From the NCBI RefSeq assembly GCF_947496515.1, contig NZ_CANMDB010000005.1, positions 1 to 64,000 on the forward strand: a stretch of DNA of 64,000 nucleotides, read 5' to 3'. Every line of letters begins with the position of its first letter. The first letter of the stretch is position 1. The stretch is from an uncultured Roseobacter sp. Its GTDB lineage: Bacteria > Pseudomonadota > Alphaproteobacteria > Rhodobacterales > Rhodobacteraceae. The notes under the pieces were generated by a model. That model made no database searches. It saw only the letters and a program-made list of their open reading frames with translations, and was not told where the DNA came from. The position numbers and the translations under genes were made by a program. Positions 24,747 to 34,129 of this stretch are shown here, piece by piece.

Positions 24747-24863
24747 CCCGGCACAGCGGATCTCAGGCCATCACACGCAGGTCGCACCGACAGCCCGGGC
24801 CAAAGGGCACCCGATGCGACACACAACAACAAGCGCCCCGCCACGGGCGCAGGGGGAGGCCAG

Positions 24864-27698
24864 ATGACATTCCAGCAACCTAAACTCGACACGTCGCCGC
24901 ATGTCTCGGACGAAGTGCGCAAGACCACCTGCTACATGTGCGCCTGCCGCTGCGGCATCAACGTGCACATGAAAACCGGCGAGGACGGCGAGAAACACGT
25001 GGCCTATATCGAGGGCAACCGCGATCACCCGGTCAATCAGGGCGTGCTCTGCGCAAAAGGGTCTGCAGGCATCATGCAGGTCAACGCCCCCTCGCGGTTG
25101 CGCAAGCCGCTCAAACGTGTGGGCGAACGTGGCTCGGGCGAGTTCGAGGAAATCGAATGGGACGAAGCCCTGCAGATCGCTGCCGACTGGCTGGAGCCCG
25201 TGCGCGCCGAAAACCCCGAAAAGCTCGCCTTCTTCACCGGGCGCGATCAAAGCCAATCCTTCACCTCCTTCTGGGCGCAGAACTTCGGCACCCCCAACTA
25301 CGCAGCCCACGGCGGGTTCTGCTCGGTCAACATGGCCGCGGCGGGCATCTACACCATGGGCGGCGCCTTCTGGGAGTTCGGCCAACCCGACTGGGACCAT
25401 ACCAAGCTCTTCATGCTCTTCGGCGTGGCCGAGGATCACGACAGCAACCCCATCAAGATGGGCATCGGCAAGATCAAGGCCCGCGGTGCGCGCGTGATCG
25501 GGGTGAACCCCATCCGCACCGGCTACAACGCGGTGGCCGACGACTGGGTCGGCATCACGCCGGGCACCGACGGTCTGTTCATTCTGTCGATGATCTATTG
25601 CCTGATGAAGGCGGGCAAGATCGACCTGCACTACCTCGCGCAATATACCAACGCGCCGGTCCTGGTGATCAACAACCCCGGCCAGCCCGACCACGGCCTG
25701 CTGATGCGCGACGAGAATGGCAAGGAACTGGTCGTGGACCGCGCCACCGGCCAGCTCACGCCCTTCGATCAGCCCGGCGTCAAACCCGATCTCGCCGCCA
25801 CCTACGAGGCAGATGGCCAGACCCACCGCCCGGTCTTTCACCAGATGGCGGAGATGTATCTCGATGACGCCTACACGCCCGAGGCCGTGGCCGAGCGCTG
25901 CGGCATCCCCGCAGGCCGCATCCGCGCCATTGCCGCCGAACTGGCCCGGGTCGCGTTTGAGGAAAGCTTCACGCTGGATCACGCCTGGACCGACTTCCGC
26001 GGCGAAACGCATCTCAGCATGACGGGCCGCCCGGTCTCCTTCCACGCCATGCGGGGTATCTCCGCGCATGCCAACGGCTTCCAGACCTGCCGCGCGCTGC
26101 ACACCCTGCAGATCCTGCTGGGCACGGTCGAGGTCCCGGGCGGTTTCCGCTTCAAACCGCCCTACCCGAAACCGGCCACCGCGCACCCGAAACCGCATGT
26201 GGGCATCACCCCCGGCGCGCCGCTCAACGGCCCGCATCTGGGCTTCACCCACGGCCCGGAAGATCTGGCGCTGAAGGACGACGGCACCCCTGCGCGCATC
26301 GACAAGGCCTTCACCTGGGAAAACCCCATGTCGAGCCACGGGCTCATGCATATGGTGATCTCCAACGCCTACGCGGGCGATCCCTACAAGATCGACGTGC
26401 TGTTCATGTATATGGCCAACATGTCGTGGAACTCCTCCATGAACACCCGCGGCGTGATCGACATGCTCACGGACAAGGATGAAAACGGCGACTACGTGAT
26501 CCCCAAGATCATCTACTCGGATGCCTACTCCTCCGAGATGGTCGCCTATTCCGATCTCATCCTGCCCGATACGACCTATCTGGAGCGCCACGACTGTATC
26601 TCGCTGCTGGACCGTCCGATCTGCGAGGCCGATGCCGCCGCGGACGCCATCCGCTGGCCGGTGATCGAACCTGACCGCGACGTGAAATGCTTCCAGTCCA
26701 TGCTCTGCGATCTCGGCGCCAAGATGAAGCTGCCCGGCTTCATCAACGAGGACGGCAGCCAGAAATACGCCGATTACGGCGATTACATCGTCAACCACGA
26801 ACGCCGACCGGGCATCGGCCCGCTCGCAGGCTTCCGCGGCGAAAACGGCGATCAGGCGGGCCGCGGGTCGGTGAACCCGGGCCAGCTCGACAAATACATC
26901 GCCAATGGCGGCTTCTTCGTCGAACACATCCCCGCAGGCGCCAACTACTACAAACCCTGGAACGCCGCCTACCAGGACTGGGCGGTGAAAATAGGGATCT
27001 ACGACGCGCCCCAGCCCTATCTCTTTTCGCTCTACGTGGAACCGCTGCGCAAATTCCAGCTCGCCGCCGAGGGCCATGGGCCAATCCAGCCCCCCGATCA
27101 CCTGCGCGAACGGATCAAGGCGACCATGTCTCCCCTGCCCATCTGGTACTCCTCGGAGGCGGACAACCACGGGTCCGAGTTCCCCATCACCGCGCTGACC
27201 CAGCGCCCCATGGCCATGTACCACTCCTGGGGCTCGCAGAACGCCTGGCTGCGGCAGCTTCACGGGCACAACCCGCTCTACCTGCCCACCAAACTGATGC
27301 GCGAAAACGACCTTGCAGACGGCGGCTGGGCGAAGGTCACCTCGCCCCACGGCGAGATCACCGTGCCCGTGCTGGAAATGGCCGCCCTCAACGACAACAC
27401 AGTCTGGACCTGGAACGCCATCGGCAAACGCAAGGGCGCCTGGGCACTGGAGGAAAACGCCCCCGAAGCCACCCGGGGGTTCCTGCTCAACCATCTTATC
27501 CACGAGTTGCTGCCGCCCAAGGGCGACGGGCTGCGATGGGCCAACTCCGATCCTGTCACGGGACAGGCCGCCTGGTTCGACCTCAAGGTCCGCGTGGAAA
27601 AAGCCGCGGCCCCCGCCGAGGCCAAACCCGGCTTCGCCCCCATAAAATCCCCCGTGGGCACAGGCCCCAAAGACCTCACGTGGAAGGTGGGTAAATGA
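24864..27698 (+). CDS. soeA: Sulfite dehydrogenase SoeA, molybdopterin catalytic subunit
   Basis: The 944-residue molybdopterin oxidoreductase of the DMSO-reductase superfamily is the catalytic subunit of the cytoplasmic sulfite-oxidizing complex SoeABC. The N-terminal [4Fe-4S] cysteines are C23, C26, C30 and C63 (CYMCACRC...VLCAKG). No Tat signal precedes them, which agrees with a cytoplasmic site and distinguishes it from exported relatives. Context (Xsc releases sulfite; SoeB and SoeC follow) supports the call over other members such as polysulfide or tetrathionate reductases. It ends ~180 bases before soeB. Confidence 0.92.
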   Translation: MTFQQPKLDTSPHVSDEVRKTTCYMCACRCGINVHMKTGEDGEKHVAYIEGNRDHPVNQGVLCAKGSAGIMQVNAPSRLRKPLKRVGERGSGEFEEIEWDEALQIAADWLEPVRAENPEKLAFFTGRDQSQSFTSFWAQNFGTPNYAAHGGFCSVNMAAAGIYTMGGAFWEFGQPDWDHTKLFMLFGVAEDHDSNPIKMGIGKIKARGARVIGVNPIRTGYNAVADDWVGITPGTDGLFILSMIYCLMKAGKIDLHYLAQYTNAPVLVINNPGQPDHGLLMRDENGKELVVDRATGQLTPFDQPGVKPDLAATYEADGQTHRPVFHQMAEMYLDDAYTPEAVAERCGIPAGRIRAIAAELARVAFEESFTLDHAWTDFRGETHLSMTGRPVSFHAMRGISAHANGFQTCRALHTLQILLGTVEVPGGFRFKPPYPKPATAHPKPHVGITPGAPLNGPHLGFTHGPEDLALKDDGTPARIDKAFTWENPMSSHGLMHMVISNAYAGDPYKIDVLFMYMANMSWNSSMNTRGVIDMLTDKDENGDYVIPKIIYSDAYSSEMVAYSDLILPDTTYLERHDCISLLDRPICEADAAADAIRWPVIEPDRDVKCFQSMLCDLGAKMKLPGFINEDGSQKYADYGDYIVNHERRPGIGPLAGFRGENGDQAGRGSVNPGQLDKYIANGGFFVEHIPAGANYYKPWNAAYQDWAVKIGIYDAPQPYLFSLYVEPLRKFQLAAEGHGPIQPPDHLRERIKATMSPLPIWYSSEADNHGSEFPITALTQRPMAMYHSWGSQNAWLRQLHGHNPLYLPTKLMRENDLADGGWAKVTSPHGEITVPVLEMAALNDNTVWTWNAIGKRKGAWALEENAPEATRGFLLNHLIHELLPPKGDGLRWANSDPVTGQAAWFDLKVRVEKAAAPAEAKPGFAPIKSPVGTGPKDLTWKVGK

Positions 27699-27743
27699 GC
27701 GTGCCCCTGCCCTCCCGGCCGCTCTTTCATCTTGCCAGGAAAA

Positions 27744-27768
27744 CTCCGGGGTCCGGGGCAGAGCCCCG
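27744..27768. repeat. GC-rich extragenic inverted repeat
   Basis: CTCCGGGGTCCGGGGCAGAG followed by CCCCG: GGGGC faces GCCCC around CAGA. This kind of short GC-rich element recurs between genes in high-GC bacteria. It lies in the soeA-soeB spacer. Confidence 0.45.
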
Positions 27769-27808
27769 AAAAACCATCACCGAAACCCAAACGCACCGTG
27801 CGCCGGGC

Positions 27809-27863
27809 ACCGACGTGATACCGACGTGTTACCGACGTAATACCGACACCGCACCGACAGCCA
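27809..27863. repeat. Five 11-bp tandem repeats between soeA and soeB
   Basis: Consecutive units ACCGACGTGAT, ACCGACGTGTT, ACCGACGTAAT, ACCGACACCGC and ACCGACAGCCA each begin with ACCGAC at exact 11-base spacing, about one helical turn. The first three are nearly identical, the last two keep only the first six bases. They end 16 bases before the soeB ATG. Confidence 0.75.
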
Positions 27864-27879
27864 GAACCGGGGGCCAGCC

Positions 27880-28641
27880 ATGACCACTCTGCCAGCCAGC
27901 ACGACCAGGAAACTGGGGCTCGTGATCGACCTTGATACCTGCGTCGGCTGCCACGCCTGCGTGATCTCCTGCAAAGGCTGGAACACTGAAAACTACGGCG
28001 CGCCGCTTTCCGATCAGAACGCCTATGGTGCTGATAACGCAGGCACTTTCCTCAACCGGGTCCACTCCTACGAGGTCCAGCCCGAAGGCGATGCCGCAGC
28101 CCAGCTCATCCACTTCCCCAAATCCTGCCTGCATTGTGAGGACGCGCCCTGCGTCACCGTCTGCCCCACGGGTGCGAGCTACAAGCGCGTCGAGGACGGT
28201 ATCGTTTTAGTCAACGAATCCAACTGCATAGGCTGCGGCCTCTGCGCCTGGGCCTGCCCCTACGGCGCGCGCGAACTGGACGCCGCCGAAGGCGTGATGA
28301 AGAAATGCACCCTCTGCGTCGACCGCATCTACAACGAAAACCTGCCCGAGGAAGACCGCGAGCCCGCCTGCGTGCGCACCTGCCCCTCGAACGCCCGCCA
28401 CTTCGGCGATCTCGGCGACGAGACCAGCGATGTGAGCAAACTGGTCGCAGAGCGTGGGGGCATGGACCTGATGCCCGAACAGGGCACCAAGCCGGTCAAC
28501 AAATATCTGCCGCCCCGCCCCAAGGACACCCTGCCCCACGAGGGCCATGATCTTGACGTGCTGGCCCCCTTCCTTAAGCCCGTCGCGGAAGAGCCCAAGG
28601 GCTTTCTCGGCTGGCTCGACAAGACGCTGGAGAAACTCTGA
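27880..28641 (+). CDS. soeB: Sulfite dehydrogenase SoeB, iron-sulfur subunit
   Basis: The 253-residue electron-transfer subunit has four ferredoxin-type Cys clusters: CVGCHACVISC, CLHCEDAPCVTVC, CIGCGLCAWAC and CTLC...CVRTC. It passes electrons from SoeA to SoeC and then to the quinone pool. The start has GGGGG upstream. Its last base is shared with the soeC ATG (TGATG), so the two are translationally coupled. Confidence 0.92.
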   Translation: MTTLPASTTRKLGLVIDLDTCVGCHACVISCKGWNTENYGAPLSDQNAYGADNAGTFLNRVHSYEVQPEGDAAAQLIHFPKSCLHCEDAPCVTVCPTGASYKRVEDGIVLVNESNCIGCGLCAWACPYGARELDAAEGVMKKCTLCVDRIYNENLPEEDREPACVRTCPSNARHFGDLGDETSDVSKLVAERGGMDLMPEQGTKPVNKYLPPRPKDTLPHEGHDLDVLAPFLKPVAEEPKGFLGWLDKTLEKL

Positions 28642-29513
28642 TGCACCCCGCTCCTTCCGTTATTTTCTTCACGACGTTCAGTGGCTTGGGCTTCGGCCTC
28701 CTGGTTTTTCTGGGCCTCGGTTACCCGGGGGTAACCGGCTGGTCGGCCTTCGCGTTTCTCACCATCGCCTATGTCATGGCAGTGGGCGGGCTGATGGCCT
28801 CCACCTTCCACCTGGGCCGCCCGGAACGGGCGCTCAAGGCCTTTACCCAGTGGCGCTCCAGCTGGCTCAGCCGCGAGGCCTGGTGCGCCGTAGGTGCGCT
28901 CGTGCTCATGGGTCTCTACGGCGCGGGCCTCGTGTTCTTCGGCACCAGGGTCACGGCACTCGGCGTTCTCGGTGCGGCCCTCTCCTTGGCGACGGTCTTC
29001 ACCACATCGATGATCTACACCCAGCTCAAGACCATTCCGCGCTGGAACATGGCCCTCACACCCGTCAAGTTCCTGTCGCTGTCGCTGGCGGGTGGCGGGT
29101 TGCTGGCGGGGCAACTCACCATCGCACTTGTCCTGCTCGTCATTGCCGGAGGCGTGCAATTGCTCACCTGGAAAGAAGGCGACAAGGCGCTCGCCGCCTC
29201 AGGCACGAACATGGCAACTGCGACAGGTCTGGGCGACCGCGGTACAGTGCGGGCCTTTGAGCCGCCCCATACCGGCACCAACTATCTGCTGCGGGAATTC
29301 GTCCATGTGGTCGGCCGCAGACACAGCCAGAAACTGCGCCTCATCGCGCTGGTGCTGATGACGGTCGTGCCGGTTCTGCTCTTGATGCTGCCGTTCTCAC
29401 ACATCATCGGGATCCTGGCCATCGCCAGCCATATCGCAGGCGTTCTCACCGCGCGCTGGCTCTTTTTTGCCGAGGCAGAGCATGTGGTCGGCCTCTACTA
29501 CGGCAAACGCTAA
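28641..29513 (+). CDS. soeC: Sulfite dehydrogenase SoeC, membrane anchor
   Basis: A 290-residue integral membrane protein of the DmsC/NrfD-like anchor type with about eight hydrophobic helices. It anchors SoeAB to the inner membrane and hands electrons to quinone. It overlaps soeB by one base and is the last gene before a strong terminator. Assignment rests on context and hydrophobic pattern (TFHLGRPERALKAF and SSWLSREAWC are typical of DmsC proteins). Confidence 0.92.
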   Translation: MHPAPSVIFFTTFSGLGFGLLVFLGLGYPGVTGWSAFAFLTIAYVMAVGGLMASTFHLGRPERALKAFTQWRSSWLSREAWCAVGALVLMGLYGAGLVFFGTRVTALGVLGAALSLATVFTTSMIYTQLKTIPRWNMALTPVKFLSLSLAGGGLLAGQLTIALVLLVIAGGVQLLTWKEGDKALAASGTNMATATGLGDRGTVRAFEPPHTGTNYLLREFVHVVGRRHSQKLRLIALVLMTVVPVLLLMLPFSHIIGILAIASHIAGVLTARWLFFAEAEHVVGLYYGKR

Positions 29514-29530
29514 AGCCCGACCCGGAAACG

Positions 29531-29561
29531 AAAAAACCCGCGGCATCCCCCGCGGGTTTTC
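29531..29561. terminator. Bidirectional intrinsic terminator between soeC and dapA
   Basis: CCCGCGG (29537-29543) pairs with CCGCGGG (29550-29556), flanked by AAAAAA on the left and TTTT on the right. It ends both convergent transcripts. Confidence 0.9.
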
Positions 29562-29580
29562 TACGTCCGCTGAACGCAGC

Positions 29581-30456
29581 TCAGTTCATCAGCCCCGCGT
29601 GGCGCAACCCTTCGTCCACCAGCGCACGCGTCGGATCCGACAGCGCCACCAGCGGCAGGCGCACTTCATCCGAGCACAAGCGCAACTGCGACATGGCGTA
29701 TTTCACCCCGACCAACCCGGGTTCCGTAAAGATCGCCTTGTGCAGTGGCATCAGCCGGTCCTGGATCTCCAGCGCCGTCGCGTAGTCACCGGCAAGACAC
29801 GCGGTCTGCATCTCTCCGAGCAGCCTTGGTGCCACATTGGCCGTGACCGAAATACAGCCGACACCGCCCTGCGCATTAAACCCATGGGCCGTGGCGTCTT
29901 CTCCCGACAGCTGCACGAAATCAGGCCCGCAGGTCAGGCGCTGATCGCTGACCCGGGCAAGATCCCCGGTGGCATCCTTGACGCCGATGATCCGTGGCAG
30001 CTTGGCCAGCTCCCCCATGGTCTCCGGCGACATATCCACCACCGACCGGCCCGGGATATTGTAGATGATGATCGGCAGCTCCGCACAATCGTGCAGCGCC
30101 GTAAAATGCGCGATCAGCCCTGATTGCGTGGGCCGGTTGTAATAAGGCGTCACCACCAGCGCCGCATCCGCACCCACCGCTTCGGCGTGGCGCACCAGCC
30201 GCATGGCCTCGATCGTATTGTTGGAGCCAGCGCCCGCGATCACCGGGATACGGCCCGCCGCGGCCTTGACGACCTCCTCGACGACGACCTCATGCTCCCG
30301 GTGCGTCAGCGTCGGGCTTTCCCCGGTTGTCCCCACGGGGACCAAACCACTGCTTCCTTCACCGATATGCCATTCGACCAGCTTCTTGAGTGTCTCCAGA
30401 TCCAGTTCGCCGTTTCTAAACGGCGTGACGAGGGCAGGCAGAGAGCCTTTGAACAT
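29581..30456 (-). CDS. dapA: 4-hydroxy-tetrahydrodipicolinate synthase
   Basis: Condenses pyruvate with aspartate semialdehyde in lysine and diaminopimelate synthesis. The 291-residue TIM-barrel protein has the Schiff-base lysine K160 ([10 protein letters not shown]), Y132 in IYNIPGR, and the GTTGES motif. The ATG at 30456 is fixed by AAAGGAG eight bases upstream and by family start [13 protein letters not shown]. It is divergent from the lytic transglycosylase gene. Confidence 0.96.
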   Translation of the reverse strand: MFKGSLPALVTPFRNGELDLETLKKLVEWHIGEGSSGLVPVGTTGESPTLTHREHEVVVEEVVKAAAGRIPVIAGAGSNNTIEAMRLVRHAEAVGADAALVVTPYYNRPTQSGLIAHFTALHDCAELPIIIYNIPGRSVVDMSPETMGELAKLPRIIGVKDATGDLARVSDQRLTCGPDFVQLSGEDATAHGFNAQGGVGCISVTANVAPRLLGEMQTACLAGDYATALEIQDRLMPLHKAIFTEPGLVGVKYAMSQLRLCSDEVRLPLVALSDPTRALVDEGLRHAGLMN

Positions 30457-30590
30457 GAACACGCTCCTTTGATGTTTTGGCCGGCAAATGGCCCTGGGAT
30501 TAACGCAAAATAAGCAGGATCGTGATTTGATCATGGCTCTATGCGCTGTATGTGTCAGAGGCTCTAGCCTCCAAAGCCCGGGAATTGCAA

Positions 30591-32558
30591 GTGATCACAC
30601 GCTGGTTGACGGTCCTGACGATGATTCTCTTGGTAGCGGCGCCTGCGCTGGCGGAACGCCCGCGCCCGCTGGCCAAGGCAATGGATGCCATGCGCGGGGG
30701 CGATTGGGGCGCCGCTGCCAAGATCGCCGCGCGCGATGGTGATCTGGCCGCTGACATCATCGAATGGCACCGCCTGCGCGCGGGTGAAGGCAATGCTGCC
30801 GAGGTCACGGATTTTCTGTCGCGGCGCAGCGACTGGCCGGGCGAGCCCTACTTGCGCAAACAGTCCGAACCATCGGTGATCTCGCAACCTGACGGGGCAG
30901 TGCTCGCCTTCTTTTCGGACGTACCCGCCCAGACATCCGAAGGGGTGCTGCGCCATGCAGAGGCGCTTTCGCGCACCGGGCGCAGCGCCGAGGCAGAGGC
31001 CCTTGTGATCCAGACATGGCGGCAGATGCGGATGGGAAAAACCGCGCAGGCGCTGTTTTTGTCAGAACATGGCCCATTGCTGCGCGCCCATCACACGGCC
31101 CGGCTCGACGCCATGCTGTGGGCAGGCGCATTTGAGAATGCGCGACGGCTTTTTGGCCTGGTACCGGAGGCGGAAGTGGCCGTTGCGCGGGCCCGGATGG
31201 CCTTGCGGGCGATGGAACCGGGGGTTGATACGCTGATCGCACGCATACCGGCCAGCCATCGCGCCGCACCCGGGCTGCAATACGAACGCTTCGTCTGGCG
31301 GGCGCGCAAGAACCGCTGGGACGACGCAAAGGATCTGCTGCTCGCCACGTCGACAAGCGCTGCGGCACTGGGCAACCCCGAAGCCTGGGCCAACAGGCGC
31401 CGGTCCATGGCGCGCGACGACATGCGCGACGGCAAAGCCGAACGGTCATATGAACTGGCCGCGCGGCATTTCCTGAGCGAAGGGTCAAACTACGCCGATC
31501 TGGAATGGCTTGCGGGCTACATCGCCCTTCGCCTGCTGAACGAGCCGCAAACGGCTCTGGAGCACTTCAACAATCACGATGCCGCGGTCCGGTCGCCGAT
31601 TTCCAAAGGGCGGGCGGGCTACTGGCGCGGGCGCGCCTATGAGGCCATGGGCGATGTCGCAGCGGCAGATCAGGCCTATGCGGCTGGCGCTCAATATCAG
31701 ACATCCTTCTACGGTCTGCTGGCGGCAGAACGCGCGGGCCTGCCCTTCGATCCTGAAATGATGGGGACACCGCCGCAGCAAGACTGGCGCGAATCGGCTC
31801 TTGCCAAAAGGCCGCTCTTTCAGGCCGGGCTCTTGCTGCAAGCCTCGGGCGAGCTCAATCTGGCCGAACGGTTCTGGACCCATCTGGCCGAAAGCCTCGA
31901 CCCGGACGAGGCGACGCTGCTGGCCGAAGCAACGGTGGATCTGGAACAACCCCATCTCGGCGTGATGGTCGGCAAGCGCACCGCGCGGCGCGCCATCGTG
32001 GTGCCGCGTGGCTATTACCCGCTGCACCCGGTGGCAGAACAGGACCTGCCCATGGCGCCCGAGATGGTTCTTGCCATCGCACGGCGCGAGAGCGAGTTTG
32101 ACCCCCAGGTCCAGAGCGGGGTGGGCGCGCGCGGTCTCATGCAGGTGATGCCCGCAACGGGCCGCGAGGTTGCAACCCGCATGGGGCGGGCCAGCGGTCA
32201 CAGCACGCAACGGCTGATGAGCGATCCTGCCTACAACGCAGAGCTCGGCGCTACGTATCTGTCCGGCCTTGCCGCCCGGTTCCGCGGCAACGTGGTGATG
32301 ATGTCGGCGGGATACAACGCAGGACCGGGGCGTCCGGACCGCTGGATGCTGGCCTATGGCGATCCGCGGCGTCCGGAAATCGACATGATCGACTGGATCG
32401 AACACATTCCGTTTCGCGAAACCCGCAACTACGTCATGCGCGTGACCGAGAGCCTGCCGATCTACCGCGCCCGCCTGGGTCTTGATCCCTTACCTGTTCC
32501 CTTCAGTGCGGAACTTACGGGCTCAACGCTTCTGGCGTTCGCGCCAAAGGGTGAATAA
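30591..32558 (+). CDS. Soluble lytic murein transglycosylase
   Basis: A 655-residue periplasmic enzyme that cleaves peptidoglycan to 1,6-anhydro products. A signal peptide is at 1-22 ([20 protein letters not shown]). A long helical superhelix follows, then the C-terminal SLT domain with the catalytic Glu in [26 protein letters not shown] and AGPGRPDRW motifs. The GTG at 30591 is preferred because the signal peptide begins there; an in-frame GTG at 30552 would add 13 residues. Its 3' end overlaps the convergent EamA gene by 36 bases. Confidence 0.92.
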   Translation: MITRWLTVLTMILLVAAPALAERPRPLAKAMDAMRGGDWGAAAKIAARDGDLAADIIEWHRLRAGEGNAAEVTDFLSRRSDWPGEPYLRKQSEPSVISQPDGAVLAFFSDVPAQTSEGVLRHAEALSRTGRSAEAEALVIQTWRQMRMGKTAQALFLSEHGPLLRAHHTARLDAMLWAGAFENARRLFGLVPEAEVAVARARMALRAMEPGVDTLIARIPASHRAAPGLQYERFVWRARKNRWDDAKDLLLATSTSAAALGNPEAWANRRRSMARDDMRDGKAERSYELAARHFLSEGSNYADLEWLAGYIALRLLNEPQTALEHFNNHDAAVRSPISKGRAGYWRGRAYEAMGDVAAADQAYAAGAQYQTSFYGLLAAERAGLPFDPEMMGTPPQQDWRESALAKRPLFQAGLLLQASGELNLAERFWTHLAESLDPDEATLLAEATVDLEQPHLGVMVGKRTARRAIVVPRGYYPLHPVAEQDLPMAPEMVLAIARRESEFDPQVQSGVGARGLMQVMPATGREVATRMGRASGHSTQRLMSDPAYNAELGATYLSGLAARFRGNVVMMSAGYNAGPGRPDRWMLAYGDPRRPEIDMIDWIEHIPFRETRNYVMRVTESLPIYRARLGLDPLPVPFSAELTGSTLLAFAPKGE

Positions 32559-33392
32559 CCCCGCCGCAACGATAACCGCGACGCCCACCGCAACGTTGGG
32601 CCGCAGAGTCTCTCCGAAAACGGTGATCCCGACGAGTGCTGCAAAGACCAGCTGAAAATAGGCGAATGGCTGCACCGAGCTTGCCTCGGCCACCTCGTAA
32701 CAGCGGATCAGCAGCCAGTGGCCGCACACGCCGGTGACACAAAGCGTCGCCATCCAGCCCCAATCGGGCGCCGTCATCGCCTCCCAAAAGGCCAGGCCAA
32801 TCAGGGTCATCGTGACCGCACCCGCCACACCCGTCCAGAAAAAGCTCGTGGCAGTGGTGTCCTGCCGCGCCGCGTAGCGCGTCAACAACCCGTAGAGCGC
32901 GAACATCAAAGCCGCGACCAGAGGGATGACCGCCATCGGGTCAAAAACCGACCAGCCGGGCTCCAGAATGATCATCACGCCCACGAAACCCACGGCGATC
33001 GCGGCCCATCGCCGCCAGCCGACCGCCTCGCCAAGCACCGGGCCCGACAGCGCTGCCACCAGCAACGGGTAGCAGGCAAAGACCGCATGGCTTTCCACCA
33101 GACCCAGCACCGTAAAACCGGTGACCATGACGCAGACTTCGAGCGCAAGCAACACGCCGCGAAACCCCTGCAGCAGCGGCTGCCGGGTGCGCGCAGCGGC
33201 ACGTACGCCCCCGCCTTTGCGCCCCGCCAGCCAAATCACGAAAGCCGCAAAGAACCAGTAGCGGATCATCACGACCATATAAACGTTGTAGGTCTCCGCC
33301 AAATGGCGCGAGATCCCGTCCTGCAGCGCAAAGACGATACTGGTCAGCACCATCAGCAGGATCCCGAGACGGACATTGTTGCTCTGGGTCAC
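32523..33392 (-). CDS. EamA (DMT) family transporter
   Basis: A 289-residue inner-membrane protein with ten predicted helices in two EamA repeats (first ~10-140, second ~150-285), the drug/metabolite transporter fold. The GTG at 33392 overlaps the mnmD stop by four bases (GTGA), so expression is coupled to mnmD. The substrate is unknown; relatives export amino acids or metabolites. It overlaps the 3' end of the convergent transglycosylase gene. Confidence 0.9.
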   Translation of the reverse strand: MTQSNNVRLGILLMVLTSIVFALQDGISRHLAETYNVYMVVMIRYWFFAAFVIWLAGRKGGGVRAAARTRQPLLQGFRGVLLALEVCVMVTGFTVLGLVESHAVFACYPLLVAALSGPVLGEAVGWRRWAAIAVGFVGVMIILEPGWSVFDPMAVIPLVAALMFALYGLLTRYAARQDTTATSFFWTGVAGAVTMTLIGLAFWEAMTAPDWGWMATLCVTGVCGHWLLIRCYEVAEASSVQPFAYFQLVFAALVGITVFGETLRPNVAVGVAVIVAAGLFTLWRERQKR

Positions 33393-34066
33393 GCCGGCAT
33401 CGATCCCACGGTCATGTGCCGCTTGCGACCGAAACCCGGCACCCTTTGTACCGCAAATCCGGCGTCGGCCAGCGCGCGGCGGACAAACCCTGCGGCCGTA
33501 TAGGTCGCGCATGTACCTCCCGACCCAGTCCGCGCGCCGACGGCCTCCATGAGCGGTGCCGACCACAGCTCCGGGTTCTTGGCCGGTGAAAACCCGTCCA
33601 GAAACCACGCGTCCGCCCGTCCCGACCACCGCGGCAGCGTCTCGCGCGCATCCCCCACGATCACCTCCAGTCGGACACCCGGAACCGGCGCGAACACCCC
33701 GCCAGCGGGATCCCAACTCGCCGCCAAAGTCGTACGCAACTCCCCCAATGCGTCAAAGCGCGCCAACGACCGGGCCAGATCATCCGGAGCCATCGGGTAG
33801 GCTTCAAAACTGGTGAAATGCAATGTGCCCGGCGCATCCATCTCCTGCCAGAGATGCAGCGCCGATAAAAAGTTCAACCCCGTACCAAAGCCAAGCTCGG
33901 CGATATGAAACCCGTCCCGCAGCCGTTCCGCCAACCGGTTGCCGTCGAGAAACACATGCCGTGTCTCCGCAAGCCCATCTTCGAGACTGTAATAAGGATC
34001 ATCAAACCGCGCGGATACCGGCGTGTCATTCGCGCCCCAAGATACCTCTGCCGACTGGTTCTGCAC
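33389..34066 (-). CDS. mnmD: tRNA 5-methylaminomethyl-2-thiouridine methyltransferase MnmD
   Basis: A 225-residue SAM-dependent methyltransferase for the wobble uridine of tRNA. It corresponds to the N-terminal half of E. coli MnmC. Motifs are DDPYYSLEDGLAETRHVFL, the SAM-binding ELGFGTGLNFL, and DAWFLDGFSPAKNPELW. The GTG at 34066 has AAGG upstream and begins at the family start (VQNQSAEVSW). The matching oxidase half is not fused but is transcribed in the opposite direction from 34130. Confidence 0.92.
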   Translation of the reverse strand: MQNQSAEVSWGANDTPVSARFDDPYYSLEDGLAETRHVFLDGNRLAERLRDGFHIAELGFGTGLNFLSALHLWQEMDAPGTLHFTSFEAYPMAPDDLARSLARFDALGELRTTLAASWDPAGGVFAPVPGVRLEVIVGDARETLPRWSGRADAWFLDGFSPAKNPELWSAPLMEAVGARTGSGGTCATYTAAGFVRRALADAGFAVQRVPGFGRKRHMTVGSMPA

Positions 34067-34129
34067 GGACGGGCCTTGTAAACGGGTGGGACGATGACGC
34101 GACCTTGAGGCAGAACTGGAGCTTTGGCA

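Noticed and set aside
24771-27503. A 910-codon open frame on the minus strand opposite soeA
   Set aside because: It is antisense to a complete molybdopterin oxidoreductase and has the His/Gly/Val/Arg-rich composition of a shadow frame in GC-rich coding DNA. No family motifs or ribosome-binding site.
27809-27863. Tandem units looked at as a possible CRISPR array
   Set aside because: Units are 11 bases with no spacers of separate sequence; no cas genes anywhere in the window.
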